Origin: Halorussus litoreus
GTDB taxonomy: Archaea > Halobacteriota > Halobacteria > Halobacteriales > Haladaptataceae
Assembly: GCF_003382685.1 (NCBI RefSeq)
Contig: NZ_QLVG01000041.1
Span: 1 to 64,000, forward strand
Direction of reading: 5' to 3'
DNA: 64,000 bases
Shown here: positions 1 through 6,855 of the stretch, in pieces
Position numbering within the stretch: the stretch's first letter is position 1
Layout: every line of letters begins with the position of its first letter
Position numbers and translations under genes: made by a program
The notes under the pieces: generated by a model
Database searches by the model: none
Seen by the model: only the letters and a program-made list of their open reading frames with translations
What the model was told of the DNA's origin: nothing

Positions 1-30
1 GCACCGCATCGCGTCGACGCGATGCGGTGC
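1..30. repeat. 30-bp perfect palindrome at window start
   Basis: The first 30 bases equal their own reverse complement, centred on gtcgac at 13-18. A transcript from either strand could fold into a hairpin of about 13 bp. It lies downstream of the minus-strand peroxiredoxin gene, so it could act as a transcription end signal. It also belongs to a wider set of palindromes in this window. The arms may continue left of the window. Confidence 0.75.
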
Positions 31-114
31 GGGCGCGCCGGTAGCGTCCCGTTTCAGAAGGATCGGAGTCGCGTTTCGGGGGAACGTCGTCCCGTTTCAG
101 ACGGCCGTCCCGCG

Positions 115-567
115 TCAGTCGAGCGCCACGAGCCCGTCGTCGAGCATGTCACCGAGCACGTCCCGAGCGTGGCCGTCGGGGTCGACGCCCTCGTAGGCGG
201 CCGTCACCTCGCCGTCCGCGAGGACGAACGTCGTGCGCGCGGCCGCGCCTCGGGAGGTGTCGACACCGAAGGCGTCGGCGATCTCGCCCTCGGGGTCGGC
301 GAGCAGGTCGAAGTCGAGGTCGTACTCGTCGGCGAACGCCTCGTGGCTCTCGACGTCGTCGGTCGAGACGCCGTACACCGCGACGCCCGCGTCGCGGTAG
401 CTCTCCAACTCCCGGTCGAACTGCTCGGCCTCGGTGGTGCAGCCGGGCGTGTCGTCACGCGGGTAGAAGTACAGCACCGTCGGCTCCGAGAAGTCGGGCG
501 TCACTACCTCGGCGCGCTGGTTCTTGGCCTCGACCGCGGGCACGGGGTCGCCGGGTTCGAGCGTCAT
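115..567 (-). CDS. bcp: Peroxiredoxin, Bcp/PrxQ type
   Basis: 150-aa thiol peroxidase that would reduce hydrogen peroxide and organic hydroperoxides in the cytoplasm using a thioredoxin-like reductant. The thioredoxin fold begins at about residue 5. The peroxidatic motif YFYPRDDTPGCTTEA is intact, with the conserved Pro, Thr and Cys of the AhpC/TSA family. The Cys-x4-Cys resolving pair of many bacterial PrxQ proteins is absent, since only one Cys is seen, so it probably works as a 1-Cys enzyme or with an external thiol. The length is normal for Bcp. It ends with an acidic tail, as is typical of haloarchaea. It stands alone, with Hsp20 next to it on the same strand, which suggests a stress-response neighbourhood. 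Confidence 0.9.
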   Translation of the reverse strand: MTLEPGDPVPAVEAKNQRAEVVTPDFSEPTVLYFYPRDDTPGCTTEAEQFDRELESYRDAGVAVYGVSTDDVESHEAFADEYDLDFDLLADPEGEIADAFGVDTSRGAAARTTFVLADGEVTAAYEGVDPDGHARDVLGDMLDDGLVALD

Positions 568-673
568 GGCCGAGGATTGCGGACCGAACGGGAAGGCGTT
601 TGCGCTTGCCCGAGGTGGCTCGCGTGCTAACTGAGGCCGCTCGCGTGCTACCGGCGGTCGAGATAGTGACGAT

Positions 674-1120
674 TTAGCTGATGTCGATCCGATGGGAGTC
701 GTCGTCCTCGTCGCGTCGCTTCGGAAGCGTGACGGTCAGCACGCCGTTCTGGAACTCCGCGGTGACCCCGTCCTCGTCAACCTCCTCGGGGAGGACCACC
801 GACCGGCTCACCGACTGGTGGCGCCGCTCCTTCCGAAGGTAGTGGCCGTCCTCGTCGTCGCTCTCCTCGGACTCCTCTTCCCGCTCGGCGCTGATCCGGA
901 GTTCGTCGCCCCGGAGCGTCAGGTCGATCTGCTCGCGTTGGAAGCCGGGCAGGTCGGCGGTGACCACCAGTTCGCCGTCGTGGTCGGCCACGTCGACGGC
1001 CGCGCTTCCCCCGCCGGTCAGTTCGCCGAGTTGCGAGCCGCCCATCGACTCCTCGAACTGGCGGCTCATGCGGTTCATCATCTCCTCGATCTCCCGGAAC
1101 GGATTTCTGCGTCCTGTCAT
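674..1120 (-). CDS. Hsp20/alpha-crystallin small heat shock protein
   Basis: 148-aa ATP-independent holdase chaperone. The N-terminal arm (about 1-35, MTGRRNPFREIEEMMNRMSR) resembles other archaeal Hsp20 proteins. The alpha-crystallin domain follows (about 40-135): VDVADHDGELVVTADLPGF, then the late-strand motif FQNGVLTVTLPK. The C-terminal I-x-I/V anchoring motif may be represented by the final HRIDIS. The gene is monocistronic. Its start is about 170 bp from the divergent lipoprotein gene. The segment before the start carries ttaagaatta at about 1170-1179, which could serve as an AT-rich promoter element. Confidence 0.92.
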   Translation of the reverse strand: MTGRRNPFREIEEMMNRMSRQFEESMGGSQLGELTGGGSAAVDVADHDGELVVTADLPGFQREQIDLTLRGDELRISAEREEESEESDDEDGHYLRKERRHQSVSRSVVLPEEVDEDGVTAEFQNGVLTVTLPKRRDEDDDSHRIDIS

Positions 1121-1286
1121 TGTGTCCCCCGGGCGGTCGGTCGCCCGTTCGAGGTTCGACCCGCGCGTGCTTAAGAATTAGCGCTGGCCCGTCCTCCGAG
1201 TGGCGTCGGCGACGGGACGGACGGTGCGACCTCGCCAGCGAGACGACACAAAACCTATCGTCGTTCGACCGACAGCTGTAGGCACG

Positions 1287-1784
1287 ATGTCGGCCCTGAC
1301 CCGCCGCAGAGCCCTCCAACTCTGTAGCGTCGCGCTGGCAGGTGGTACTGCCGGATGCGCAACGAGCAGTCGGAATTCGTCGGTCGACCCGACGCTGAGC
1401 GAACTCGACGCGAACAACTACGACTTCCGTTCGTACACCGTCTCGGTCCTCGTCCTCGACGGCGACGAACCCGTGTACTCGGCGGAGAAGGAGATCGGGC
1501 CTGCTGAACCGGAGGAGTCCGATTCCTCAGAGGTCGCGCGGACCGGTGGGGCAAGGTTCGAGGGGTTTCCGACCGACGTCGGCGACTACGTGCTGTACGC
1601 GTGGCGGGACGACCAGCCGACCTCGGAGTGGGCGGCGTTCGACTTCCGCGAGTGGGACACCCCCTGTCTCGGACTCAATATCCAGATCGGCGACGTGACC
1701 GGCTCGCAGACCGGCGAGGTGTCCATCTGGTACACGAAAGATCCCGATCGGTGTCCGGCCGAGACCACGACGGCGTCCGAGTGA
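1287..1784 (+). CDS. Tat-type lipoprotein, haloarchaeal hypothetical
   Basis: 165 aa. I chose the ATG at 1287 rather than an upstream in-frame start because it places a twin-arginine motif (TRRRALQL) at residues 5-12, a hydrophobic stretch, and a lipobox (AGGTAGC) with the acceptor Cys at about 24. This predicts Tat export and lipid anchoring on the outer face of the membrane. The mature part is acidic and beta-rich, with two later Cys that could pair. No enzyme motif is visible, and no family beyond haloarchaeal lipoproteins is recognised. It is convergent with pheA, 21 bp away. Confidence 0.75.
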   Translation: MSALTRRRALQLCSVALAGGTAGCATSSRNSSVDPTLSELDANNYDFRSYTVSVLVLDGDEPVYSAEKEIGPAEPEESDSSEVARTGGARFEGFPTDVGDYVLYAWRDDQPTSEWAAFDFREWDTPCLGLNIQIGDVTGSQTGEVSIWYTKDPDRCPAETTTASE

Positions 1785-1805
1785 CTACGTCGAGAAGCCG
1801 ACCGG

Positions 1806-2615
1806 CTACACCACGTGCTCGGTGTCGTACGACCCAAGCCGCCGGACCCAGCCGTTCGACGCGAGCTCCTCGACTTCGGCGATGGCCGCCTGCGTGCGCT
1901 CCTCGTACAGTCCGGCCGCGAAGTCGACGTGGAACACGTAGTCGCCGAGTCGCTCGCCGCTCGGCCGGGACTCCACGCGAGTCAGGTTGATGTCGCGCTC
2001 GGCGAACGGTTCGAGCAGTTCGAGCAGGAGACCGGGGTAGTTGGCGTTCGGGTAGACGACCAGTGAGGACTTCCCACCAGCGTCCGAGCGCGCCTCGGGC
2101 GGCGCGACGACGAAGAAGCGCGTCGCGTTCGAGGTCCGGTCCTGGATGTCCCCGGCCACGACCTGCAGTGCCGGGTCGCCGTCGGCGTTCGCGGGGTGGC
2201 CGATGCCCGCCACGTCCGCGTTCTCGCGGGCGTACTCCACGCCACGAGCCGTGCTGGCGACCGCTTCGAGGTCGGCGTCGGGATAGTTGGATTCGAGGTA
2301 GCTCCGACACTGTGCGAGCGCCTGCGAGTGGCTCGCGACCACCGAGAACTCCTCGCCCTGTGCGAGCAGCGCGTGGCGAATCGGGGTGACGATCTCCCGG
2401 ACAGCGGCGACCTCGTGGTCGGTCAGCGCGTCGAGCGTCTCGGTGACGCTGCCCTCGATGCTGTTCTCGATGGGGACCACGCCGCGCTCGTACTCCCCGT
2501 CGGCGACCGCCTCCACGATGGCGGTGACCGATTCGCGGAACGCCACCTCGTCGGCGACGGAACTGGCGGCCCGATGGGAGTAGGTCCCCTCCGGACCGAG
2601 CGTGACTGCTTCCAT
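1806..2615 (-). CDS. pheA: Prephenate dehydratase
   Basis: 269-aa enzyme that converts prephenate to phenylpyruvate in phenylalanine synthesis. The PDT domain spans about 1-175, opening with VTLGPEGTYSHRAA; the catalytic TRF motif is present as NATRFFVV. A C-terminal ACT domain (about 185-265) carries ESRPSGERLGDYVFHVD, the Phe-binding ESRP signature, so feedback inhibition by phenylalanine is expected. It is monofunctional, with no chorismate mutase domain. The AT-rich accessory island starts about 30 bp upstream of its start codon, so the junction lies in or near its promoter. Confidence 0.95.
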   Translation of the reverse strand: MEAVTLGPEGTYSHRAASSVADEVAFRESVTAIVEAVADGEYERGVVPIENSIEGSVTETLDALTDHEVAAVREIVTPIRHALLAQGEEFSVVASHSQALAQCRSYLESNYPDADLEAVASTARGVEYARENADVAGIGHPANADGDPALQVVAGDIQDRTSNATRFFVVAPPEARSDAGGKSSLVVYPNANYPGLLLELLEPFAERDINLTRVESRPSGERLGDYVFHVDFAAGLYEERTQAAIAEVEELASNGWVRRLGSYDTEHVV

Positions 2616-2752
2616 GTGGGGTCATTCTCGGTCGGGGACAAAAGGGCGTCGGGTGTAACAGAGCAACCTATTGTGAGGCAAATAAGAGTTATTCGCCGGG
2701 AAATAGAATACATGCAATTAAATGGGTGCATCAACCATGTGATAAACGTTCG

Positions 2753-3655
2753 ATGTCGTCGTCGCTCCGCCCTGTACTGATTAAGGATGAGACCGGAAAT
2801 TCAACTCGTGCGAACCATGTAGTTGGGGTAGATGAATCTGGGAATGACGCGTCTACAGGAGGTGTCTGCGTTACAGTAGCGGTTCGAACTCATCGCCGAA
2901 ACGACTCGGTGCTTGTTCGAGCACTCATCGAGTCTGGACTAAAGCCGTTCAAATTCAAGTCTTCAACACTTGTGCGATACGGAGAAGTCAATATACAAGA
3001 ACGGGAGAGGAACGTTGCCTCGTTTATTAACTCCCTTCAGGAAACTCCGATTACATGGACTGCAATTGTCTGTAAGGGTTCGTTCACACAACACGAACAG
3101 GCTACAGCCACAAGCATGGCCGCAAAGAAGGCGATTACTAGTGCTATTGGGCAAGCCGTCAACCCGGACAAAAATGAACCAGCCACGCTACTTCACGATG
3201 GGGCAATTGATAACTACAGGGAATACGAAAAACGACTAAGAGAGCAAGTAGCTGAGGACTTTGGGTCAAGCTTTCGACATGGTGTGTGTCCAGTCCATTT
3301 GACATTCCTACAAAACGCAGACAGAACATACCCACAGTCGAATGCAGCAGACTATATTGCAGGATATATTCGCTCAAAGCTTGAATCAACAGAGACGATC
3401 GGAACAATCGGACATAATAATATCAAAGAACTTGATCCTTCATGGGTACGTAACTCAGGAGAAACTTCAACAGTATACAAGCTCGCTGAATTAAAACCAA
3501 TTCGGGAGATGGACACGCGTTCACGGGCGCTCAGTTGGCTAATGGGAAAGGGAATTCCTGTCAATCCAACACCGACCACACAAGACCCGTTCCGTGACCT
3601 TGTCTCTGAAATACCTGACAAAACTGTACGTGACTACCTACTTACAGAGATATGA
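2753..3655 (+). CDS. DUF3800/RNase H-like protein in AT-rich island
   Basis: 300 aa from the ATG at 2753; an in-frame GTG at 2726 is a possible earlier start. The residues follow the DUF3800 pattern, a family with an RNase H-like fold: an early VVGVDESG (Asp and Glu at about 27-28), a middle LLHDGAID, and a late NAADYIAGYIR whose Asp would complete an acidic metal site. This suggests a nuclease-type activity, but the substrate is unknown. DUF3800 genes are often found in variable regions and near defence genes. Base composition is far lower in G+C than in the flanking genes, and codon use is AT-rich, pointing to horizontal transfer. A winged-helix gene follows about 400 bp downstream on the same strand. 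Confidence 0.6.
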   Translation: MSSSLRPVLIKDETGNSTRANHVVGVDESGNDASTGGVCVTVAVRTHRRNDSVLVRALIESGLKPFKFKSSTLVRYGEVNIQERERNVASFINSLQETPITWTAIVCKGSFTQHEQATATSMAAKKAITSAIGQAVNPDKNEPATLLHDGAIDNYREYEKRLREQVAEDFGSSFRHGVCPVHLTFLQNADRTYPQSNAADYIAGYIRSKLESTETIGTIGHNNIKELDPSWVRNSGETSTVYKLAELKPIREMDTRSRALSWLMGKGIPVNPTPTTQDPFRDLVSEIPDKTVRDYLLTEI

Positions 3656-4049
3656 AATCAGACCGGATGTCATTAGGCTGTGAGCTATTACCTCACTGCC
3701 CTCACCGATGCGGCGGCGCGTTACGCTAACCGCCAACATCGCATCCTCAACTATACCTAAGAACTTCACTTCACATAAACGCTTCCCTTAGGGGTTTGCC
3801 TTAACGTTATTTTGTTATGCGTAAGTGGAATAGTATTGTGGACATATGGGATTTTCATTTTCAAGGATGTCAATACTTGAAACACCTCAAAGTATATTTA
3901 CGCCTGCCCTCCAGCCAAATTAACACCTATGGAAATAGTAATACCATAGGCCATAATCGTGATGACGTGCTGGAATCTTACATTTCATATATGGAAAAGA
4001 GGAGAACGACCCCGATAATGTTATAATACCCGAATGAAAATAAACAACT
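3656..4049. other. AT-rich intergenic segment without convincing gene
   Basis: 394 bp of low-G+C sequence between the DUF3800-like and winged-helix genes. A 69-codon open frame (3817-4026) has no recognisable features and is not called. The one clear structure is the inverted repeat at 3926-3950. An imperfect GC-rich inverted repeat also lies at about 3702-3738 and could end transcription of the upstream gene. Confidence 0.5.
3926..3950. promoter_or_regulatory. Inverted repeat, possible operator
   Basis: The arms CCTATGG (3926-3932) and CCATAGG (3944-3950) are perfect complements separated by 11 bases. They sit about 100 bp upstream of the winged-helix regulator gene. The centre-to-centre spacing of about 18 bp suits a dimeric DNA-binding protein, so autoregulation is possible. 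This is inference from symmetry only. Confidence 0.35.
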
Positions 4050-4460
4050 GTGTCAGAAAGCGAACGGCTCCGGATCGGTAGCGATACCCAGCTACAAGTA
4101 TCTCCAGCGAACTTTTCGTCAGAGGACATTGATCGTTTGGAGAATATAGGGATTGTGCAGGATATAAGTATGCGAGGACAACGCGGCCCAGCAGGACGTC
4201 GAGTAGAAAGAGTAGAATTTGATCTCCAAGCAGTACGAGAGTTGGCATACGAGTACCAACTCCTATCACAAGTGGCAAGCCGAGTTGAAACGCAGATTCT
4301 TGAATGCTTCCGTTCATCTACGGAAACAACATTAACTACTTCGGAGATTGCAGAACAAATTGAGCGTCCTAAAACGAGTGTCAGCCGATCACTAGGTAGA
4401 TTAGTTGAGAAGGAACAGTTGTCAAAAGTCCAGAGTGGGGTATATAGAAGAAAAGATTAG
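4050..4460 (+). CDS. Winged helix-turn-helix regulator, MarR-like
   Basis: 136 aa from a GTG start. The C-terminal half (about 80-136) is a winged helix-turn-helix: an ILECF helix, TTSEIAEQIERPKTSVSRSL as the HTH, then LVEKEQLSKV and a short beta wing. The N-terminal half (SEDIDRLENIGIVQDIS) resembles no family I can name and may sense a ligand or dimerise. The gene is AT-rich like the DUF3800-like gene before it. It probably regulates that island; the palindrome at 3926-3950 is a candidate site. It ends 69 bp before the convergent lpdA gene. Confidence 0.65.
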   Translation: MSESERLRIGSDTQLQVSPANFSSEDIDRLENIGIVQDISMRGQRGPAGRRVERVEFDLQAVRELAYEYQLLSQVASRVETQILECFRSSTETTLTTSEIAEQIERPKTSVSRSLGRLVEKEQLSKVQSGVYRRKD

Positions 4461-4529
4461 TGTTTCACATTCGCCATATATCGGTTTTATATCCGCCCCC
4501 TACATGTTTTACACTATAGGTTAGGAGTA

Positions 4530-5954
4530 TTACCGATTCAGCGTGTGAATCGCGTGGCCCAGCGCATTCTCGGCGGCCTCCATCACGGCCTCGCCGAGCG
4601 TCGGGTGGGTGTGGACCGTCGAGGCCACGTCCTCCAGCGTCGCGCCCATCTCGATGGCGACCCCGAGTTCCGCGATCAACTCGGAGGCCTCCGGGCCGAC
4701 GATCTGCGCGCCGAGCAGGAACCCGCTCGGCTCGTCCGCGACCACGCGGACGAAGCCGTCGGCGTGGTTCGTCGTGAGTGCGCGACCGCTGGCGCGGAAG
4801 GGGAACTGGCCGACCGCGGGCTCGAACCCCTCGTCCTCGGCCTCGGCTTCGGTCATCCCCACGGTGGCGATCTCGGGGTCGGTGAACACCGCGGCCGGGA
4901 TGGCCTGGTGGTCCAGCGCCGAGGGCTCGCCCGCGATGACCTCCGCGGCGACCTGCCCCTCCGAGCTGGCCTTGTGCGCGAGCATGGGTTCGCCCGCCAC
5001 GTCGCCGATGGCGAAGATGTGCTCGACCGCCGTGCGGGCGCGGTCGTCCGTCTCGATAAAGCCGTCCTCGTTCGGCTCGATGCCGGCGTTCTCCAGCCCG
5101 AGCGTGTCGGTGACCGGCTGTCGGCCGACCGCGACGAGGACCTTCTCCGCGCCGAACTCCGAGATCTCGCCGTCCTCGTCCTCGGTGCGGACCGTGATGC
5201 CGTCGCCCGACTCCTCCCACTCGCTGGCGGCCTCGCCGAAATGGAAGTCGATGCCGAGGTCCTCGGCGCGCTGCTTGACCGGGCGCGCGAGGTCGTCCTC
5301 GTAGCCCGGCAGGATGGAGTCGAGCATCTCCACGACGGTCACGTCGGTGCCGAGCTTCGCGAACACGCCCGCCAGTTCCATGCCGATGTAGCCCGCGCCC
5401 ACGATGACGAGGCTCTCGGGCACCTCCTCCATGGCGAGCGCCTGCCGGGAGTCGAGTACGGGGTCGTCGTCGAACTCGAAGCCCGGCACCTCGATGGGTC
5501 GGCTTCCAGTCGAAACGATGGCGTGCTCGAACTCGACGGTCTCCGAACCCTGGCCCTCGCCGCCGTGGACGACCCGGGCCTTCTTCTCGCCGGCGAACTC
5601 CGCGCGGCCCTCCATCAGCTCGACGCCGTTGGCCTTGCAGAGCTTCTCGACCCCGCCCGTGAGCTGGTCGACCACGCCGTCCTTCCAGTCGACCATCTCG
5701 GGCATCTCGATCTCGGGGTCGGCGTAGATGCCCATCTCCTCGGCGTCGCCCGCCTCGTGGGCGAGGTCCGAGGCCGTAATCATCGCCTTCGACGGGATGC
5801 AGCCGTAGTTGAGGCAGGTCCCGCCGTAGGCGTCCTTCTCGACCAGCGTTACGTCGAGGTCGAGCTGGCCCGCGCGGATGGCGGCGACGTAGCCGCCCGG
5901 TCCTGCGCCGATTACTAACACGTCCGTCCCAGTCGAGATGTCTCCGACGACCAT
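4530..5954 (-). CDS. lpdA: Dihydrolipoyl dehydrogenase (E3)
   Basis: 474-aa FAD flavoprotein that reoxidises dihydrolipoyl groups with NAD+ for the 2-oxoacid dehydrogenase complex and the glycine cleavage system. I chose the ATG at 5954 because it places VLVIGAGPGGYVAA, the FAD-binding GxGxxG, near the N-terminus. The redox disulfide motif GGTCLNYGCIPSK is present. The NAD-binding fold (VIVGAGYIGMELA) lies mid-protein and the second FAD contact is IFAIGDVAGEPMLAH. The dimerisation domain ends with the active-site HTHPTLGE motif. The E1/E2 genes lie about 7 kb away on the same strand, separated by accessory genes. Confidence 0.95.
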   Translation of the reverse strand: MVVGDISTGTDVLVIGAGPGGYVAAIRAGQLDLDVTLVEKDAYGGTCLNYGCIPSKAMITASDLAHEAGDAEEMGIYADPEIEMPEMVDWKDGVVDQLTGGVEKLCKANGVELMEGRAEFAGEKKARVVHGGEGQGSETVEFEHAIVSTGSRPIEVPGFEFDDDPVLDSRQALAMEEVPESLVIVGAGYIGMELAGVFAKLGTDVTVVEMLDSILPGYEDDLARPVKQRAEDLGIDFHFGEAASEWEESGDGITVRTEDEDGEISEFGAEKVLVAVGRQPVTDTLGLENAGIEPNEDGFIETDDRARTAVEHIFAIGDVAGEPMLAHKASSEGQVAAEVIAGEPSALDHQAIPAAVFTDPEIATVGMTEAEAEDEGFEPAVGQFPFRASGRALTTNHADGFVRVVADEPSGFLLGAQIVGPEASELIAELGVAIEMGATLEDVASTVHTHPTLGEAVMEAAENALGHAIHTLNR

Positions 5955-6072
5955 ATGTTCGGGAAGTCGGCGGACAGGGTGAAAAATCAGGTGGATTCCG
6001 GAACGCGGACAGTACGTCGTGAAGCGCGTGTCGGAAGATGGGGACATTATCAGATATTAGAATAACAAAATT

Positions 6073-6085
6073 TATATTTATATAA
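6073..6085 (+). promoter_or_regulatory. TATA box of the Cys-rich precursor gene
   Basis: The run tatatttatataa ends about 20 bp before the ATG at 6106. This places a strong archaeal TATA element at about -25 to -30 if the transcript begins at or next to the start codon. A leaderless mRNA is therefore predicted. The surrounding 60 bp are nearly pure A/T, unlike the flanks. Confidence 0.6.
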
Positions 6086-6105
6086 ACGTGTTTATTATTA
6101 TTATT

Positions 6106-6840
6106 ATGGAAGCCACGGACGAAGACACTTTAGTCGACGACGAGCGCGTGAACACGACCCGAAAGAGCCTGCTCGCGGAACTCGGACAAAAGTCCGACCG
6201 ACGCGGGTTTCTAAAGCGCGCCTTCGGCGGCCTCGGAGTTACACTCGCATCGACGTTCGGAATTTCCGGAACTGCAGTCGGCCACGGTGTCGAGAAGAGA
6301 GACGAGCGGATGGCAGCCGCGAGTTCGTATCACGATACTGAGCGAGTTCGTCAGGCCCTCGAAACGAGCGCATTCGACACGCTTACACAGTTGTCGAACC
6401 GAGACTATCTTGACTCGGCGTCCGTCTCCGAGCTGCCCGTCGATGAGTTATACGAATCGGTCGAAGAGTTCGGGAGTGCATCCGAGGGCACGATGGTGTT
6501 TGGAGTACTCCGAGACGGAGATTCAACCGTCCGAATCGAGGTTAAAAGACGGGTCTCGCCGGGAGAATTAAAGGTGGTCGTTCTTCCCGAGCGAAACCGT
6601 AGTTTCGCGGTCGTTTCGGAAGAAGAGGTCGAATCGCCGTTTGACTCTATGAAGCGCAAAGAGACAATATCTACGTCGTCGGACTGCCTGTGTGGTGCCT
6701 GTTATCCGAATGACTACTGTGGAATCTCCTGTAGTCCAACCTCGTGTGGGTGCCTCGTGCATCACGTCCCGAGCGAATGTTGTAACGACTGCTGTTATAC
6801 TGGTGACCCTTGCAACGGGTGTGCCGAGAGTTACTGCTAA
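6106..6840 (+). CDS. Tat-exported Cys-rich precursor, halocin-like
   Basis: 244 aa from the ATG at 6106; the upstream in-frame GTG would only add a run of Ile. A twin-arginine motif (DRRGFLKRAF, 31-40) and a hydrophobic segment (41-59) predict Tat secretion of the folded protein. Residues 60-190 form a charged alpha/beta region of unknown fold. The last 51 residues hold 14 Cys, with pairs such as ECCNDCC. This order (Tat signal, middle domain, Cys-rich C-terminus) matches halocin C8 precursors, in which the C-terminus is released as an antimicrobial peptide and the N-terminal part gives immunity. The Cys spacing and hydrophilicity differ from HalC8, so it is a relative by architecture at best. 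It could instead be a secreted metal-binding protein. It is convergent with the pseudokinase gene, with a 15-bp gap. Confidence 0.6.
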   Translation: MEATDEDTLVDDERVNTTRKSLLAELGQKSDRRGFLKRAFGGLGVTLASTFGISGTAVGHGVEKRDERMAAASSYHDTERVRQALETSAFDTLTQLSNRDYLDSASVSELPVDELYESVEEFGSASEGTMVFGVLRDGDSTVRIEVKRRVSPGELKVVVLPERNRSFAVVSEEEVESPFDSMKRKETISTSSDCLCGACYPNDYCGISCSPTSCGCLVHHVPSECCNDCCYTGDPCNGCAESYC

Positions 6841-6855
6841 CACGAGGCAATGTAG

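Noticed and set aside
46-62. cgtttcag sequence near the start resembling an ORB core
   Set aside because: It lacks the gtgga part and the full C-run; similarity is too short.
3817-4026. 69-codon AT-rich frame
   Set aside because: No motif, no start context and it spans the inverted repeat at 3926-3950.
2640-4525. Insertion sequence or integrase
   Set aside because: No transposase or recombinase motif in any frame, and no clear terminal repeats at the AT-rich island edges.
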